DNA of 64,000 bases, from contig CASEYW010000102.1 in the NCBI GenBank assembly GCA_949292215.1, positions 1 through 64,000 on the forward strand, written 5' to 3'. The translations under genes were made by a program, and so were the position numbers. Below, one piece after another: positions 18,722-28,376 of this stretch. The stretch is from an uncultured bacterium. GTDB lineage: Bacteria; Verrucomicrobiota; Lentisphaeria; Victivallales; UBA1829. How positions within the stretch are numbered: the stretch's first letter is position 1; every line of letters begins with the position of its first letter. The notes under the pieces are model-generated. The model worked only from the letters and a program-made list of their open reading frames with translations, ran no database searches and was not told the DNA's origin.

Positions 18722-21700
18722 TTCCGAACTCCGTTCTTTTTCAGCTCGCAGGAGATGGTCACGGGAACACCTTTCCGGAATTTCGCAGAGATCCAGGCGC
18801 GGCTCTGCTCTTTTTCCGGAACAGGAAGAACCGCATCCGCACCGTTTACGACAAGTTTCCGGAACAGCAGATCCGCTGCAGACTCCGTACCAAGAGACGC
18901 CCGGAATACAATGTTGCCGGGACCATCAAATTCCGGAACAAAGCGGAACTCCTGCTTCACCCACTGATCTGTCGGAAGGAACGGCGTGTTTTCATTGCTT
19001 CGAAGCTGGAGGATCTTCCCGCTGGCATCCCGCACTGCCGCACTGATGACAGCACCATCCCCGCGATTCAACTCCAGAACGATGAAATTGCGGCGGTTGC
19101 GATAGCTGTCGGAGCAGCCCGACCAGGAAAGCTTGGATTTCTGCCGGTCGCCGTCCGAATCATTGACCGCAAGATCCAGAGCGATGAAATTGTTCCGGTA
19201 AACGACAGGAACCTCAAAGGTCCAGGTATACCCGTCTTTCCGATCCGTAAACAAAGACTTGATTCCTGCGTTTCCGAGAGTTCCGCCGCGGGGCGCAATA
19301 TACTGCTTGCAGAACCGGTTATACATCGAACCCGAGCCACCGAACGGATCCTGATCCACAAACAGCTCAACACTGTCTCGCTGATATGGCGGAAGGTGAG
19401 GATTCCGCGAGGGTTTGTCATCCCGCACCGCGACCGTTACCTGCAGAGTGGAACTGTTCTTCATCGCAAGAGTCATCACGGCGGAAAGATCCGCACGAGA
19501 TTCCACCTTGCCGAAAATGGTATTTCCAATTTCAAATGACCGGGGGCGATATCCGATCATTTCCCGTCTGCGCACCGGAACCGCAATTCTGACCGGCCGG
19601 ATATCCGCGGAGGAAATTTCCATTGTCTCCTCCGTTCCGCACGTTTCAGCAAGGCGAACCGCTCCGCGGAGTTCGGCAGTCCGGAAATACCCGATCTCCT
19701 TTGCGGTCAACCGGACCGGCTCTTTCAATGCCGCGCCGCTCACAAAAAACACCGGATTCTTCAGCACCTTTCCGCTGAGGTTCTCCACCTGGACATGCAG
19801 AACCCCTTCCTTGCGGTTCCGAAGCAGATTCGCATTCCGGACCCGGATCGGATTCTCGCAGTGCTCCTCCGGATTCCGAAAAATTGCCGCCACCGTTTCC
19901 GGCGATGCGTTTTTCCATTGAATATAACGGGGCATCGGATTCAGTTCCAGCGTAATGCTTCCTCTCTGCGACGACAGCGGATTGGAGAAAATATCATACT
20001 CGGCAAACGAGACTCCTGCCGGAAGTTTCAGTGTAATCCATGATTTCTGTTTTGCACGGGCATTCCAGAGGACTGTGAAGAGCCCCTCCCCTTTTCGATA
20101 GGTATAACCGAGAGCACCGGAGGGAAGATCGATCTTTCCAATCGGTTTTGCACCGGAAATCATCTGAGAAGTCCCTGCCTGGACCACGTAGCGCAGATTC
20201 GGTTGCGGTTTCCCGTGCCGGCTTCCATTGTGATACACCTGCGCGGGATGAATGAAACTGGAGAAAAAAGCACTGTCATATTCCACCGTGGTGGAAAATG
20301 CGATTCCCTCACCCATATCGATGATATGGTGCCGGATGTACCGGGAAATTTCGTAATCCGGAGCCTTGTTCCACCAGAAGTGGAACGCGTCGCCGTTTTC
20401 GAAAAAGTAGTTTTCCGTGTTTGCCAGAGGCTTGTTCACGCCAGCGTTATGAAGGCTCTTATAAATGCCGGCATACTGCTCCATCTGACTCGGATTCGAG
20501 TCGTCCAGTTTCAGATACGGATGATAGGAAATCACATCGGAGTATTTCCCTCCGCCCATCCGGATGACTCTGGCAATAAAGGAATCGGCATTCACTCCGA
20601 AGTCGCTTGTTGCGCAGATTCCGACCACATCTGCTGCGGGATCCATCCGCTTGATCGTCTGATACGCCGTTTTCAGGTACGGAAAATAGGAAGCTGCATC
20701 CATCATCAGCTGCGGTTCATTGAAAATTTCATAGGAATCAATCTGTCCTTTGTAGCGTTGAAGCACTGCTGTCAGGAAGCGTTGCCAGTCGTCCTGGCGC
20801 GGACGCCACAGCGGAGAGAAGCGGGGATTGGTCACAAAGGGATTTTTCGCGCCCTGCGGACCCGCGGGATCACGATCCATCACCCAGCGGGGAAGAACCC
20901 AGCTGACACGCGACCACGGATTGTTCCGCTCCCCGAATGTGGCTGCCATTACCGTGTAAACGCCCGCAAGGTTGTATTTGCTCATTGCCCGGATAATGGA
21001 ATCGGAATGAGTAAAATTGAATTTTCCCTGTTCCGGTTCCAGAAAGCTCCAGGGGAAAGCATTCCAGATTTTCGTGATGGTAGCCCCGGAATCCCGAAGC
21101 GTTTCCGCAAACTCCTCGCCCAATCCCATACCATCCCGGTAGAGACGGTTCCGGAGATCGCCGCCGAAATGCAGACACGGACCCATCCGATACCCGTCTT
21201 CCGGAGGAGCGGGAGGAACAGGAAGACTCGCAATAAAAGCCGCCGACTGATAGGAAAAATCACCGTCTTTCAGCTTTGTACTGCGCTGTGCAGCAGGCTT
21301 CTCCGGTGAGCGTTCATACTCTCTGGTCGTAATTCTCGGCTGAAGGGAATGGTACACGGTATACATGCCGAACTTCAATCCGTCAAACACAAAACTCTTT
21401 TCCTGCGGAACGCCCGGTTTCAGATCGAAAAAGAGTTCCTGCCGTTTCTCCACCTGATCCGTAAAAAGATTATAAAGAGAAAGAGTCACAGACTCTCTCT
21501 TTCCGGGAGTATCATAGAAAAGAGCAACGGCCTTCCCCGCGGCCTTTCCCGCTCCGACTGTCCGATCCGGCAGATAAAGCGCAACTTCAAACGGCGATGC
21601 CGGTTTGTAAGGAGACAATGTTTTCCCAGCCTCGACCTGCACGTCATCAATCCAGACGGTGCAATCCCGGTATCCGGAATCAACCGAAAACGTATAGGCG

Positions 21701-22227
21701 ACAAAATCCCGTTCCGGCGTAAACTGGAAGGAATAGCGTTTCCACTCCGGTGTCAGGGTCATATCCAGCGCTGTCTTCGGCATTCCGAAATGGACCTTTA
21801 CCTGGGGCACGTCCTTTCCCCAGGACGTCGGAGGAAGAATGGTACCGTCCTGTGCGCGGTTGGGCGGCACCATGCAGGATCGCATCCGGACAGGACAGCG
21901 AACCGCTTTGTCGCCTTTCGCAAAAAAAGAAACCGTGTATGTTTTTCCGAATTCGACCGGGATGTCATGCGAAAAAACTGCCGTTCTCCGGGCACTTCCT
22001 TTCAAACTGACCTTCAGAGAGTTTTTCCCGGTGTGCGCTGTCGAAGAGTCAATCCCCCAAAGTCGTTCCGAAATTTTCCGTTCAAAATTCTCCGCGGCCT
22101 GTCTTTCGCAGAATCCGTTCCATCCCTTCTCTCCCAGTTCAAAGGAAGAGTTGAAAACCAGATTGCCTCCCAGAACCGGCAGCGCTGCACAGACAGCGGT
22201 CATCCAAAAAATCTTCATACGATTCAT
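18718..22227 (-). CDS. Very large secreted clan-A glycoside hydrolase with CBM, module B
   Basis: 1169 residues from 22227 (an alternative ATG at 22218 shares the same AGGAAAGG region); both give a signal peptide ending near V-L-G-G. Residues ~20-175 look like a CBM4/9-type sandwich (N-L-V-F-N-S-S-F-E, ending W-I-D-D-V-Q-V). The TIM barrel at ~370-700 has Y-E-I-F-N-E-P (acid/base), Y-H-P-Y and N-T-E-N-Y (candidate nucleophile), GH39-like. The C-terminal ~250 residues contain a CBM9-like domain. It lies 14 nt after the pilin gene and overlaps GH42, in an operon led by a LacI gene. Probably exported to release galactose-containing oligosaccharides for GH42; this is inferred from context. Confidence 0.8.
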   Translation of the reverse strand: MNRMKIFWMTAVCAALPVLGGNLVFNSSFELGEKGWNGFCERQAAENFERKISERLWGIDSSTAHTGKNSLKVSLKGSARRTAVFSHDIPVEFGKTYTVSFFAKGDKAVRCPVRMRSCMVPPNRAQDGTILPPTSWGKDVPQVKVHFGMPKTALDMTLTPEWKRYSFQFTPERDFVAYTFSVDSGYRDCTVWIDDVQVEAGKTLSPYKPASPFEVALYLPDRTVGAGKAAGKAVALFYDTPGKRESVTLSLYNLFTDQVEKRQELFFDLKPGVPQEKSFVFDGLKFGMYTVYHSLQPRITTREYERSPEKPAAQRSTKLKDGDFSYQSAAFIASLPVPPAPPEDGYRMGPCLHFGGDLRNRLYRDGMGLGEEFAETLRDSGATITKIWNAFPWSFLEPEQGKFNFTHSDSIIRAMSKYNLAGVYTVMAATFGERNNPWSRVSWVLPRWVMDRDPAGPQGAKNPFVTNPRFSPLWRPRQDDWQRFLTAVLQRYKGQIDSYEIFNEPQLMMDAASYFPYLKTAYQTIKRMDPAADVVGICATSDFGVNADSFIARVIRMGGGKYSDVISYHPYLKLDDSNPSQMEQYAGIYKSLHNAGVNKPLANTENYFFENGDAFHFWWNKAPDYEISRYIRHHIIDMGEGIAFSTTVEYDSAFFSSFIHPAQVYHNGSRHGKPQPNLRYVVQAGTSQMISGAKPIGKIDLPSGALGYTYRKGEGLFTVLWNARAKQKSWITLKLPAGVSFAEYDIFSNPLSSQRGSITLELNPMPRYIQWKNASPETVAAIFRNPEEHCENPIRVRNANLLRNRKEGVLHVQVENLSGKVLKNPVFFVSGAALKEPVRLTAKEIGYFRTAELRGAVRLAETCGTEETMEISSADIRPVRIAVPVRRREMIGYRPRSFEIGNTIFGKVESRADLSAVMTLAMKNSSTLQVTVAVRDDKPSRNPHLPPYQRDSVELFVDQDPFGGSGSMYNRFCKQYIAPRGGTLGNAGIKSLFTDRKDGYTWTFEVPVVYRNNFIALDLAVNDSDGDRQKSKLSWSGCSDSYRNRRNFIVLELNRGDGAVISAAVRDASGKILQLRSNENTPFLPTDQWVKQEFRFVPEFDGPGNIVFRASLGTESAADLLFRKLVVNGADAVLPVPEKEQSRAWISAKFRKGVPVTISCELKKNGVRK

Positions 22228-22241
22228 TTCCTTTCCTGAAG

Positions 22242-23006
22242 TTACCGTTTCAAAAAATTCGAATAAAAACTTCTCTGGTCGAAATAGGTTCCAGACGCGC
22301 CGGAAACCGAAAGCCAGCCACTTGTAACATACGCACGGACACTGCAGTCCAGAAAAGCGATGTTGTTCCTCCCTCCGTGACGGAGAAGATCCATCCGCGA
22401 CAATCCAGTCGCATGGTAGTGATCCGAAGAATTCCATTTTACTTCCGTAAGATAAACCGTAAAACCACCTGACCGGATCGTGAAGTTCTCATGAGAATCC
22501 TTAACCATCAGCTCGTTCAGCCGCTTGCCAATTCTGTCCGGAGAAACTCCGTTCTGGAAAAAATAGTTGATTCCATAAGACTGGCGGTTCGTCAGAAGCC
22601 CCCCGCACTTTCCCTCGGAACAGGCGGCATTGCTCTGATCTCCCCGAGACGTGTGAACATCTCCCGGACAAAGAAACAGCTTCGCCGTTTTCTCCGAGGA
22701 AAATTGATAACGGTCCGCCACCAGTTTCCCCGAAAACAGATACGGTTCCAGCGCACGAACCCAGGTCTGCTGATAATAATCCGTAAAAAAAGGATAAATC
22801 CAGTCATCGAAGTCTCCCATGTACATGGCATTTGCCGTAACCAGCTGTTTCACTCGCCCGGTACAGGAGGCAGTCTGAGCACTCTCTCTTGCCCTGTTCA
22901 GAGCGGGAAGAAGCATCGAAGCAAGAATTGCAATAATAGCGATCACAATCAGAAGTTCCAACAGTGTAAAATTTCTGGAGACAGAAACATTCTCTTTTTC
23001 TCTCAT
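22242..23006 (-). CDS. Prepilin-type pseudopilin, module B
   Basis: 254 residues from ATG 23006, which overlaps the TGA of the LacI gene (ATGA), with AAGGATG upstream. Prepilin helix from residue 13 ([20 protein letters not shown]) with Glu at +5. The preceding residue is Asn rather than Gly. After the helix comes N-R-A-R-E-S-A-Q; the C-terminus has [13 protein letters not shown], i.e. H-X9-D with Cys in place of Gly. The glycosidase follows 14 nt downstream. Confidence 0.88.
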   Translation of the reverse strand: MREKENVSVSRNFTLLELLIVIAIIAILASMLLPALNRARESAQTASCTGRVKQLVTANAMYMGDFDDWIYPFFTDYYQQTWVRALEPYLFSGKLVADRYQFSSEKTAKLFLCPGDVHTSRGDQSNAACSEGKCGGLLTNRQSYGINYFFQNGVSPDRIGKRLNELMVKDSHENFTIRSGGFTVYLTEVKWNSSDHYHATGLSRMDLLRHGGRNNIAFLDCSVRAYVTSGWLSVSGASGTYFDQRSFYSNFLKR

Positions 23007-23980
23007 AATCCACATCCTTTCAATTGTTTGACTGTTGAAGCGTTTTCCACCAGAGTAAACGGAAGATACGTGACAGCGGGAGTCAGTATGCTTCTGGGGC
23101 GGTACTTCAGATAATATAGAACCCATTCCACGACCTGCTCCTCATGAAATTCAATGAAACTCGGGTACTTCCATCCCTTTCTGCGTTCTACTGTCATATA
23201 ATGATCGGGATTGTCGCAGGAGATCAATCCGATGTCGTCCGGAATCCGGATGCCATTTCTTTCCGCAGCAAAAACGAAATTTCTTGTCAGGACACATCCG
23301 GGGATGAAGACTCCGGCTCCGTGGTACGGAACATCCCGGAAAAAGGACTCGAACGTTTCTTCGGAAAGAAGCGTCTGGCAAACTTTCAGTTTCACAGACG
23401 GGTATCGAATCAGGACCTGACCGGCAAATGCCTTGATCCGTTCCGCAAAATCAATCCCCGTTTCCGGCAGGATTGCAAAGACGGTCCGATATCCCATTTC
23501 CCCGCAGAGGAAATCAGCAGCCAGAGAACCGATTCCCTGGTTGTTCGGGGTGATCAGCAATTCCGCATCATGCACGTAGCCGTAACTGCATACAATACGG
23601 AAAACATCCGGATTCCACTCGCGGATTCGCTTCATGTCGGACTCCGCCGGATTCGAAAAAAGAACAGCAATATCCGCATCGGCAAACGCCTCGCGCTGGA
23701 CTTTGGCAGAATCGGAATAGGAGAGACGCCGGACCTCATACTCCTCCTGGAAAATACCGTTCAAAAGCAGTTCGATCACAGGGTTGTCCTTGCGCCCGTA
23801 GATAACCAGCTTTTCCCGTCGGGAACCTTGCCGAAGCAGATAGCCATATCGGGAAAGAACTGCGGAAACATGTCGTCTTGTGGAGGTTCTGACGTGCTCT
23901 TCTCCATTCAAAACACGCAACACGGTCCGAACGGAAACTCCAGCTTTTTCGGCAATCTCCCTTAACAGAATTTTTCTCAT
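23003..23980 (-). CDS. LacI-family transcriptional regulator, module B
   Basis: 325 residues. The N-terminal HTH ([21 protein letters not shown]) and hinge are LacI-type, followed by a divergent periplasmic-binding-like sensor domain. First gene of an operon with a pilin, a clan-A glycosidase and GH42; the 4-nt overlap with the pilin couples their translation. The promoter upstream has near-consensus boxes with a GATATC-centred near-palindrome in the spacer, suggesting it represses its own operon. Effector probably a galactoside, by context. Confidence 0.88.
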   Translation of the reverse strand: MRKILLREIAEKAGVSVRTVLRVLNGEEHVRTSTRRHVSAVLSRYGYLLRQGSRREKLVIYGRKDNPVIELLLNGIFQEEYEVRRLSYSDSAKVQREAFADADIAVLFSNPAESDMKRIREWNPDVFRIVCSYGYVHDAELLITPNNQGIGSLAADFLCGEMGYRTVFAILPETGIDFAERIKAFAGQVLIRYPSVKLKVCQTLLSEETFESFFRDVPYHGAGVFIPGCVLTRNFVFAAERNGIRIPDDIGLISCDNPDHYMTVERRKGWKYPSFIEFHEEQVVEWVLYYLKYRPRSILTPAVTYLPFTLVENASTVKQLKGCGL

Positions 23981-24014
23981 GGCCCTGTTCCGTTCCTTCC
24001 TTTTCTTTTTTATA

Positions 24015-24043
24015 ATTTTACGATATCCGTCCTAAAAAGTCAA
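24015..24043 (-). promoter_or_regulatory. Module B promoter with embedded near-palindrome
   Basis: On the minus strand TTGACT (24043-24038), 17-nt spacer, TAAAAT (24020-24015), ~35 nt before the LacI start. ACGATATCCGT (24020-24030 on plus) in the spacer is a near-palindrome that could be the operator. Confidence 0.55.
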
Positions 24044-24286
24044 TGATTTTCAACAGGCTTTTTTCAGGAAAAATTGGCGTAAAAGTGACAAGATGGAGCA
24101 AGACTCATCCCAATGAAACGCTCCCGAGAAAACCATCATCCGACTTCACGTCCCCTTATGGGAACGCATGATCGGTAAAAATTGTCCGAAAGACTTCCTG
24201 GACGGTCTTGTTCACGAACCTCTGCCGGAATGCGGTACAACAAGCATCCTCCGGTCTCAACAGAAAAAAAGCATGCCGTTTTTGAA

Positions 24287-24618
24287 TCAGGAGAGATTTT
24301 CTTTCTCTGACTCTTTTTTGCCGCAATATTCGGCAGGCGTCTTATGAAAGTTCTTCCGGAATACCCGGAAAAATGGAAGGGATTTCCAAAACCGCTTTTT
24401 CTGGAAACTGTCGACACAGGAAGATCGGTTCCCGGGAGAAGTTTTTCCGCCTGCATCAGACAAGTCCGCATCAGGAGTTCGCTGAAACTGAAACCGGTTT
24501 CCTCAAATCTCCGATGAAAATTCTCTTCGAATCCCCGGAAGGCAATCTGAGAAACAAACTCAAAAACAGTCTCTATCTCTATCCGGTCGGCAAAGAGGAT
24601 GATCCCTACTGGCATCAC
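24287..24618 (-). pseudogene. Remnant of an AraC-family regulator (C-terminal HTH), frameshifted
   Basis: In one minus-strand frame, residues resemble the second half of an AraC DNA-binding domain (F-H-R-R-F-E-E-T-G-F-S-F, S-R-K-S-G-F-G-N-P-F-H-F). At an A5/T5 run (24369-24373) the sense moves to another frame that gives F-R-V-F-R-K-N-F-H-K-T-P-A-E-Y, the canonical AraC ending, stopping at 24287. Adding one T on the minus strand would rejoin them. No intact start or effector domain is recognisable upstream. Confidence 0.55.
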
Positions 24619-24989
24619 GGATTCTGAACACGATAAATCAGCGGATCAATCGGAATGAATCCGCAAAAAGGTTCCGATCCAACAAGCAGCGGAAAAACCG
24701 CAATGCCGCCCATGAGTCTCGGAAATTCATCCATTTCACTCAAAGGAACCATTTTGCAGCTGATTCAGAATCTGTTTTCAGATCCGGGCTGATACACAGC
24801 AATCGAATTTCCATGAATGCAGATCCGGCATAATCAGAACAAAAAATAACCTTTTTCAAAGTGACATGTTTGAAGCGTCCCTTGATATTTCTCCCTGTCA
24901 CATTTCCGGACCGGTTCCCGCTCCAAGTGACGAAGCCACTCCTAAGCGATCTGTTCCAATATGCACTCTCCTCCGAAACGCTTTCATCA
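24619..24989. other. Gene-poor, probably decayed DNA
   Basis: About 370 bases with no convincing gene. Short protein-like stretches on the minus strand (for example around 24630-24760, ending I-D-P-L-I-Y-R-V-Q-N-P) occur in shifting frames broken by stops, as expected of old coding remnants next to the AraC remnant. None could be identified. Confidence 0.35.
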
Positions 24990-26396
24990 TCAGACAGTCA
25001 GATCCTCTTTTACGGCATGGAAATCGGTCAGGACAAGCGGATAATCCCGGAGCGGAAGGTTCCGGAAGACGCAGGGGTCGCCGTTTCGATCCCTTTCATA
25101 TTCGGAAACACGGTATGCAAAGCCATCCAGCAGATCAATCAGGACCGGATCGGAAATCCGCTGCTCCGTTTCGCAGGGAGCTGTCCAGAGAGCAACCCGG
25201 TGCGGGGCTTCCCACTCCAGCTGAACGTCTTCCGGCACATAATAGACATGGAGCGGCAGGCCGCGCCGGAGAAATCCCGCGGAAAGGAACGCGACATCTG
25301 CAAGCCGGGAACGCGGATGTTCCCGTGGAATTCCCGAATCCAGAGAAAGACGCAAGTCCCGTCGGACCGTATCCTGGTCGAACAGAGCCGTCAGATGCGA
25401 CATTGCCTCCCAGGACTGCTTCGGCGTATAGGTAAGCCCATTCAGAATCCCGTGCCGGGCCGGATTCTTCCTTGTAAGGTTCCCCATCTGATACTCCGTC
25501 TCCATCATATCCGCCATCTGGAAAAAAGAACTGAATTCCATTCCCAGACGAAAATCGGTGATGAAACTGCGCAGCAGCCATTTTGCCTGATTCCGTTCAC
25601 TGTGCAGGATATAGGGATGAAGCCAATGCCCATCCGGAAACCATGACGCATATCCGGACTCTCCCTGAAAAATCCGAACATGTTCACCTCCCCGGGCGGC
25701 AAAAAGACGCCGCAGCAGCTCCACTTCCGCGGCATAATTGAACTCCGGCTGAATCCGATAGCGGTGAATGCAGTGAAAATCCAGTTCCTCCGCAATGCCT
25801 GAAGCAATGAATTCCGGCGTATAATCATTCAGATAGACTCCGCAGCTGCACGAGCCGATTTCCACATCAGCGATCTTCTCACGGATTAGCGGTGCAGTCA
25901 GCTTGATCAGACGCGCATACTCCAGCGGATTTGCTTTCTCCGGCTGCCAGAAACAGTCGTTTTCGGGTTCATTCCAGATCTCCCAGCGTTTTACGCGCGA
26001 AGCAAAATGCTCCGCCAGAACGGAAACATACCTCTTCCATGCCTCGATACACTCACTCCCGAAATAGAGCGGAACAAATCCGACCGCCGCCTCGCCAAAG
26101 GTCTCCGACATGTACAGCCGATTGCCGAAACCGAGATTGAACCACGGCTGAACACCTCGCTGGAGAAGATTGTCAACGACCTCGTCAAGCCATTGAAAAT
26201 CGTATCTGCCTTTTTCCGTTTCACAGCGGCACCATCCGGTCTGACAGCGAGCCCATTTCACACCGGACTCCGCCAGCTTGTCGTAGCATTTTTCCGGACG
26301 GAACACCCGGCGATCCAGACATTCGAATCCAATGCTGATGCCGGAATTCCTGATCTCCAAAGCATGACGTCTTTTCAGTTTGCCAATTCGGTCCAT
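24990..26396 (-). CDS. Cytoplasmic clan-A (GH39-like) glycosidase
   Basis: 468 residues with no signal peptide. The TIM-barrel motifs W-E-I-W-N-E-P (acid/base Glu) and F-Q-G-E-S-G-Y (nucleophile Glu) fit clan A, GH39-like. Unlike the other clan-A enzymes here it lacks extra binding domains. It lies 13 nt after an aldolase gene in a three-gene operon with an enolase-superfamily dehydratase, so it probably splits an imported oligosaccharide whose sugar or sugar acid feeds that branch. Substrate unknown. Confidence 0.75.
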   Translation of the reverse strand: MDRIGKLKRRHALEIRNSGISIGFECLDRRVFRPEKCYDKLAESGVKWARCQTGWCRCETEKGRYDFQWLDEVVDNLLQRGVQPWFNLGFGNRLYMSETFGEAAVGFVPLYFGSECIEAWKRYVSVLAEHFASRVKRWEIWNEPENDCFWQPEKANPLEYARLIKLTAPLIREKIADVEIGSCSCGVYLNDYTPEFIASGIAEELDFHCIHRYRIQPEFNYAAEVELLRRLFAARGGEHVRIFQGESGYASWFPDGHWLHPYILHSERNQAKWLLRSFITDFRLGMEFSSFFQMADMMETEYQMGNLTRKNPARHGILNGLTYTPKQSWEAMSHLTALFDQDTVRRDLRLSLDSGIPREHPRSRLADVAFLSAGFLRRGLPLHVYYVPEDVQLEWEAPHRVALWTAPCETEQRISDPVLIDLLDGFAYRVSEYERDRNGDPCVFRNLPLRDYPLVLTDFHAVKEDLTV

Positions 26397-26409
26397 CTGT
26401 TCCTCCCTT

Positions 26410-27018
26410 TCAGTCCAGGTTGAAAAATTCTCTGCTCAGTTCACCGATCTTCTCCGGCGACCAGTCCGGATGAAAGATTCCGGTCCCGACGCCGATGCCG
26501 TCCGCGGTTTTCAAATACGCATCCCTGTTTTCGAGGGAAATGCCCCCCACCGCGAACACAGGAACCTTGATTACGGATTTCAATACGGAGATATTCTCCG
26601 GAGAAAAACAGGGAAATGCCTTCAAAACTGTCGCACCGGCCTCCATTGCGAGAAAGGCTTCGGTGGGAGTCTGAAATCCCGGAATGGAAAGCAGTCCGAG
26701 TTCAAGCGTCCGGCGGATTACAGAGGGATTCACATTCGGGGAAAGAAGGTATTCCGCCCCCGCATCGGCGGCATTCTCCACATCAGCAGGACTCAGAACC
26801 GTTCCCGCCCCAATCCGGACATGGCTCCCGCGGAAATGCTTCGCCAGCAGACGAAGCACAGTTATTCCCGTCTCCGTATTCAATGGAATCTCCAGAAATG
26901 AAGCTCCCGCATCAACGATTCTCTCGGCAGTCGCAATCGCGGATTCCTCACGCAATCCGCGCAGGATTACGATAATCCGCGCATCCAGCAGTTCCCTGCA
27001 AAGTGTTTTGTTTATCAT
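26410..27018 (-). CDS. KDPG/KDPGal aldolase
   Basis: 202 residues, the standard length. Glu43 (F-L-E-I-P-L-N-T) and Schiff-base Lys133 (V-L-K-A-F-P) are in the expected places. The family cleaves 2-keto-3-deoxy-6-phospho-sugar acids to pyruvate and glyceraldehyde-3-phosphate. Next to a galactonate-dehydratase-like gene, the galactonate form (DgoA-like) is the best guess. No 2-keto-3-deoxy-galactonate kinase is present in this operon. Confidence 0.85.
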   Translation of the reverse strand: MINKTLCRELLDARIIVILRGLREESAIATAERIVDAGASFLEIPLNTETGITVLRLLAKHFRGSHVRIGAGTVLSPADVENAADAGAEYLLSPNVNPSVIRRTLELGLLSIPGFQTPTEAFLAMEAGATVLKAFPCFSPENISVLKSVIKVPVFAVGGISLENRDAYLKTADGIGVGTGIFHPDWSPEKIGELSREFFNLD

Positions 27019-27039
27019 TCGCTGACCCTCCTTTTGTTT

Positions 27040-28203
27040 TCACCAGTCGCTGACAGCGCCGTCTTCACGGAAGAGACGCGGGATCTTCAGATTCAACGCC
27101 GGAAATTTCCGGCACAGCTCCAAGTTCAATTCCACACCCCAGCCCGGTTTTTCCGGGAGTTCTATGAAACCATCCTTCACAGTAAGAGGTTCCGTGATGA
27201 CATCGTTGCGCCAGTCGTTCAGGAACAGACGCTCCTGAATCAGAAAATTCGGAACAACAGCATCCAGATGAGCGGAAATCACAGTCAAAACCGGACTCAT
27301 CGGTCCGTGCGGCGCAAGAAATCCGGAAAAGCAGTCTGCCAGGACAGCAATCTTATACGCCTCAAGAAATCCATTGCAATGGGCAAGATCCGGCTGAACA
27401 ATCGTCGCAGCGCCGCATTCCAGAAGCCGACGGAACTCCCAGCGGGATTCCAGACGCTCCCCTGCGGCAACCGGCATCGGAACATTTGCGGCAACCCGCG
27501 CCATCGCCTTCTCGTCCATCTGCGAAACGGGTTCTTCGAAAAAGTAGAGACGGACATCCTTCAAAGCACGACCGACTTCAATGGCGGAATTCGCATCCAG
27601 CCGGCCGTGTCCATCGAACATCAGCAGATCATCCGGACCAATGACATCCCGGATTGCCTCCGCCGCCCGCACAATCATACGGACCAATCCCGGATCGTAA
27701 TTCGGCCAGGACGCTTTGGCAATACTGAACTTGAATCCATGATATCCCGCCGCCACAGCGGCAGCGAGCCGGTCGCGAATGACGCCGGGGTCCGTCGCGC
27801 CCCCGCTCCAGCCGTTGACATATACCCGGATCTTCTTCCGGCAGGTTCCGCCGAAGAGCCGGTAAACCGGCACCCCCAGTTTCTTCCCGAGGATATCCCA
27901 CAAGGCAAGCTCAATTCCAGCGACAGCGGTTCCCTTGACAACACCGCCCCGCCAGAATTGCTGGCGGGTCATCACCTGCACAAGGTACTCAATCCGAGTC
28001 GGATCCTCGCCGATCAGGAAAGATTCCAGATCTCGAATCAGGGCAGGAATGGTCTCCGCAAAACCGCCAAGCGAAGCCTCCCCGAGTCCTGTGATGCCCT
28101 CATCCGTATGAACGAGAACAAAAATGTAGTTTTTGTCGGAAAGCAGCCCGTTGCCTGGCGTGGGAGCGCCGACCGTCATTGTCTCAATTTTCGTGATTTT
28201 CAT
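27040..28203 (-). CDS. Enolase-superfamily sugar-acid dehydratase, galactonate-dehydratase-like
   Basis: 387 residues of the mandelate racemase/muconate lactonising family. Metal ligands: Asp197 (M-F-D-G-H-G-R), Glu223 (F-E-E-P) and Glu249 (A-G-E-R). The D-G-H-G-R form and F-K-F-S motif fit D-galactonate dehydratase (DgoD) and close relatives. It dehydrates an aldonate to a 2-keto-3-deoxy acid in the cytoplasm. First gene of the operon, divergent from an AraC gene. Exact substrate not settled. Confidence 0.8.
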   Translation of the reverse strand: MKITKIETMTVGAPTPGNGLLSDKNYIFVLVHTDEGITGLGEASLGGFAETIPALIRDLESFLIGEDPTRIEYLVQVMTRQQFWRGGVVKGTAVAGIELALWDILGKKLGVPVYRLFGGTCRKKIRVYVNGWSGGATDPGVIRDRLAAAVAAGYHGFKFSIAKASWPNYDPGLVRMIVRAAEAIRDVIGPDDLLMFDGHGRLDANSAIEVGRALKDVRLYFFEEPVSQMDEKAMARVAANVPMPVAAGERLESRWEFRRLLECGAATIVQPDLAHCNGFLEAYKIAVLADCFSGFLAPHGPMSPVLTVISAHLDAVVPNFLIQERLFLNDWRNDVITEPLTVKDGFIELPEKPGWGVELNLELCRKFPALNLKIPRLFREDGAVSDW

Positions 28204-28307
28204 ACAGCAATCCTTTTTTCCGTTTCCAGAATATACAATAAATGGAAAGGCAAATCATTTCCCTCTCTTTTTTTCTTAAAAAATGATCGAATCTTCCTTT
28301 TTTTCTG

Positions 28308-28335
28308 TTGCAGGAGTCCGAAATTGGATTATATT
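28308..28335 (+). promoter_or_regulatory. Possible promoter of araC-type gene
   Basis: TTGCAG (28308-28313), 16-nt spacer, TATATT (28330-28335), 41 nt before the ATG at 28377, in the gap shared with the divergent dehydratase operon. Confidence 0.4.
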
Positions 28336-28376
28336 CCCGAAAAGCGGGAACGCTGCCGCCTGCGGAAAGGAGTTTT

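Noticed and set aside
24373-24627. 84-codon plus-strand frame over the AraC remnant
   Set aside because: The minus strand gives recognisable AraC HTH residues in the same place; the plus frame is a shadow.
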